Shown piece after piece: positions 63,901-64,000 of a DNA stretch of 64,000 nucleotides. This DNA comes from Methylomonas sp. UP202. GTDB lineage: Bacteria; Pseudomonadota; Gammaproteobacteria; Methylococcales; Methylomonadaceae. The DNA is taken from the NCBI RefSeq assembly GCF_029910655.1, contig NZ_CP123897.1, forward strand, positions 1,860,001 to 1,924,000, in the 5' to 3' direction. The notes under the pieces were generated by a model. That model was given only the letters and a program-made list of their open reading frames with translations, ran no database searches and was not told the DNA's origin. Made by a program: the position numbers and the translations under genes. Position 1 is the stretch's first letter; every line of letters begins with the position of its first letter.

Positions 63901-64000
63901 TGAGTGCGCCTATCGGGCTAAATTTCTCCGGCGGCAAGCGCACGCCGCTGATCCTGCAGACCGAAGCCGCCGAGTGCGGTTTGGCCTGCTTGGCGATGGT
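63901..64000 (+). CDS. C39-peptidase ABC exporter for double-glycine peptides, partial
   Basis: Only the first 33 codons are in the window. They contain ILQTEAAECGLACLAMV, the active-site region of C39 peptidases, with Gln20 (oxyanion hole) and catalytic Cys26. Full-length members carry this peptidase, six membrane helices and an ATPase; they cut the leader after Gly-Gly and export the core. It starts immediately after the HlyD stop codon. Confidence 0.88.

Overview
The window looks like the chromosome of a gammaproteobacterium, probably a methanotroph or a close relative (Methylococcales). This is inferred from the high-GC core genes, three FecI/FecR/TonB-receptor/PepSY iron-uptake sets, PEP/VPLPA-CTERM exported proteins, dockerin-tailed proteins and a surface di-haem peroxidase-like protein. 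No methane monooxygenase or other diagnostic gene is present, so the assignment is tentative.

Layout. 1-3457 (AT-rich): a very large STAND-type P-loop NTPase cut by the left edge, a likely defence or signalling protein. 3684-4718: scars of a conjugative element (MobI-like protein and a frameshifted TraF-like fragment). 4863-12283: PepSY protein, ECF sigma factor, FecR, STN-type TonB receptor and a second PepSY protein. 12663-17212: rhomboid protease, two small exported or membrane proteins, and a DUF2760/Hsp70 pair. 18124-24022 and, convergent to it, 28522-24198: two further ECF/FecR/TonB-receptor sets. 28866-31290: methyltransferase-like DUF938 protein, a cold-shock/Excalibur membrane protein, a YceK-type lipoprotein and a hypothetical protein.

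31455-37620 is a mosaic accessory island and the most interesting part. It begins with sixteen 21-bp units, then one copy of a 119-bp direct repeat, then a two-gene operon encoding a catalytically inactive Argonaute and a SIR2-family NADase-like effector. Next comes an integron remnant: three complete attC sites, half of a fourth, an HNH nuclease cassette, two unknown cassettes, one antisense cassette gene, and the first ~36 codons of an integron integrase cut by a palindromic repeat. The second copy of the 119-bp repeat closes the island. The Argonaute-SIR2 pair resembles inactive long-B Argonaute abortive-infection systems.

37731-44174: a 2147-residue CheB-CheR-PAS-histidine kinase-receiver-HPt protein. 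44874-47453: MFS transporter, VapBC-like toxin-antitoxin pair, SSB. 47478-50430: Mla/Mce-type lipid transporter (permease, ATPase, MCE protein), whose usual auxiliary lipoprotein lies 8 kb away at 58443. Between them is a set of exported proteins: two paralogous CTERM proteins, a BNR-propeller with dockerin, a cohesin-like CTERM protein, and a beta-propeller/di-haem peroxidase with dockerin. Both dockerin proteins end in the same Cys-containing tail (CTRPRCA).

59713-64000: glycerol-3-phosphate dehydrogenase-like flavoprotein, a Crp-family regulator, and divergently from it a double-glycine peptide export cluster (two small peptides, a protein with two four-Cys clusters, an HlyD adaptor and the start of a C39-peptidase ABC transporter). 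Two CRP-like boxes lie in the divergent promoter region. Two families of short non-autonomous elements (MITEs) are scattered through the window; one interrupts an antitoxin gene with a visible target duplication.
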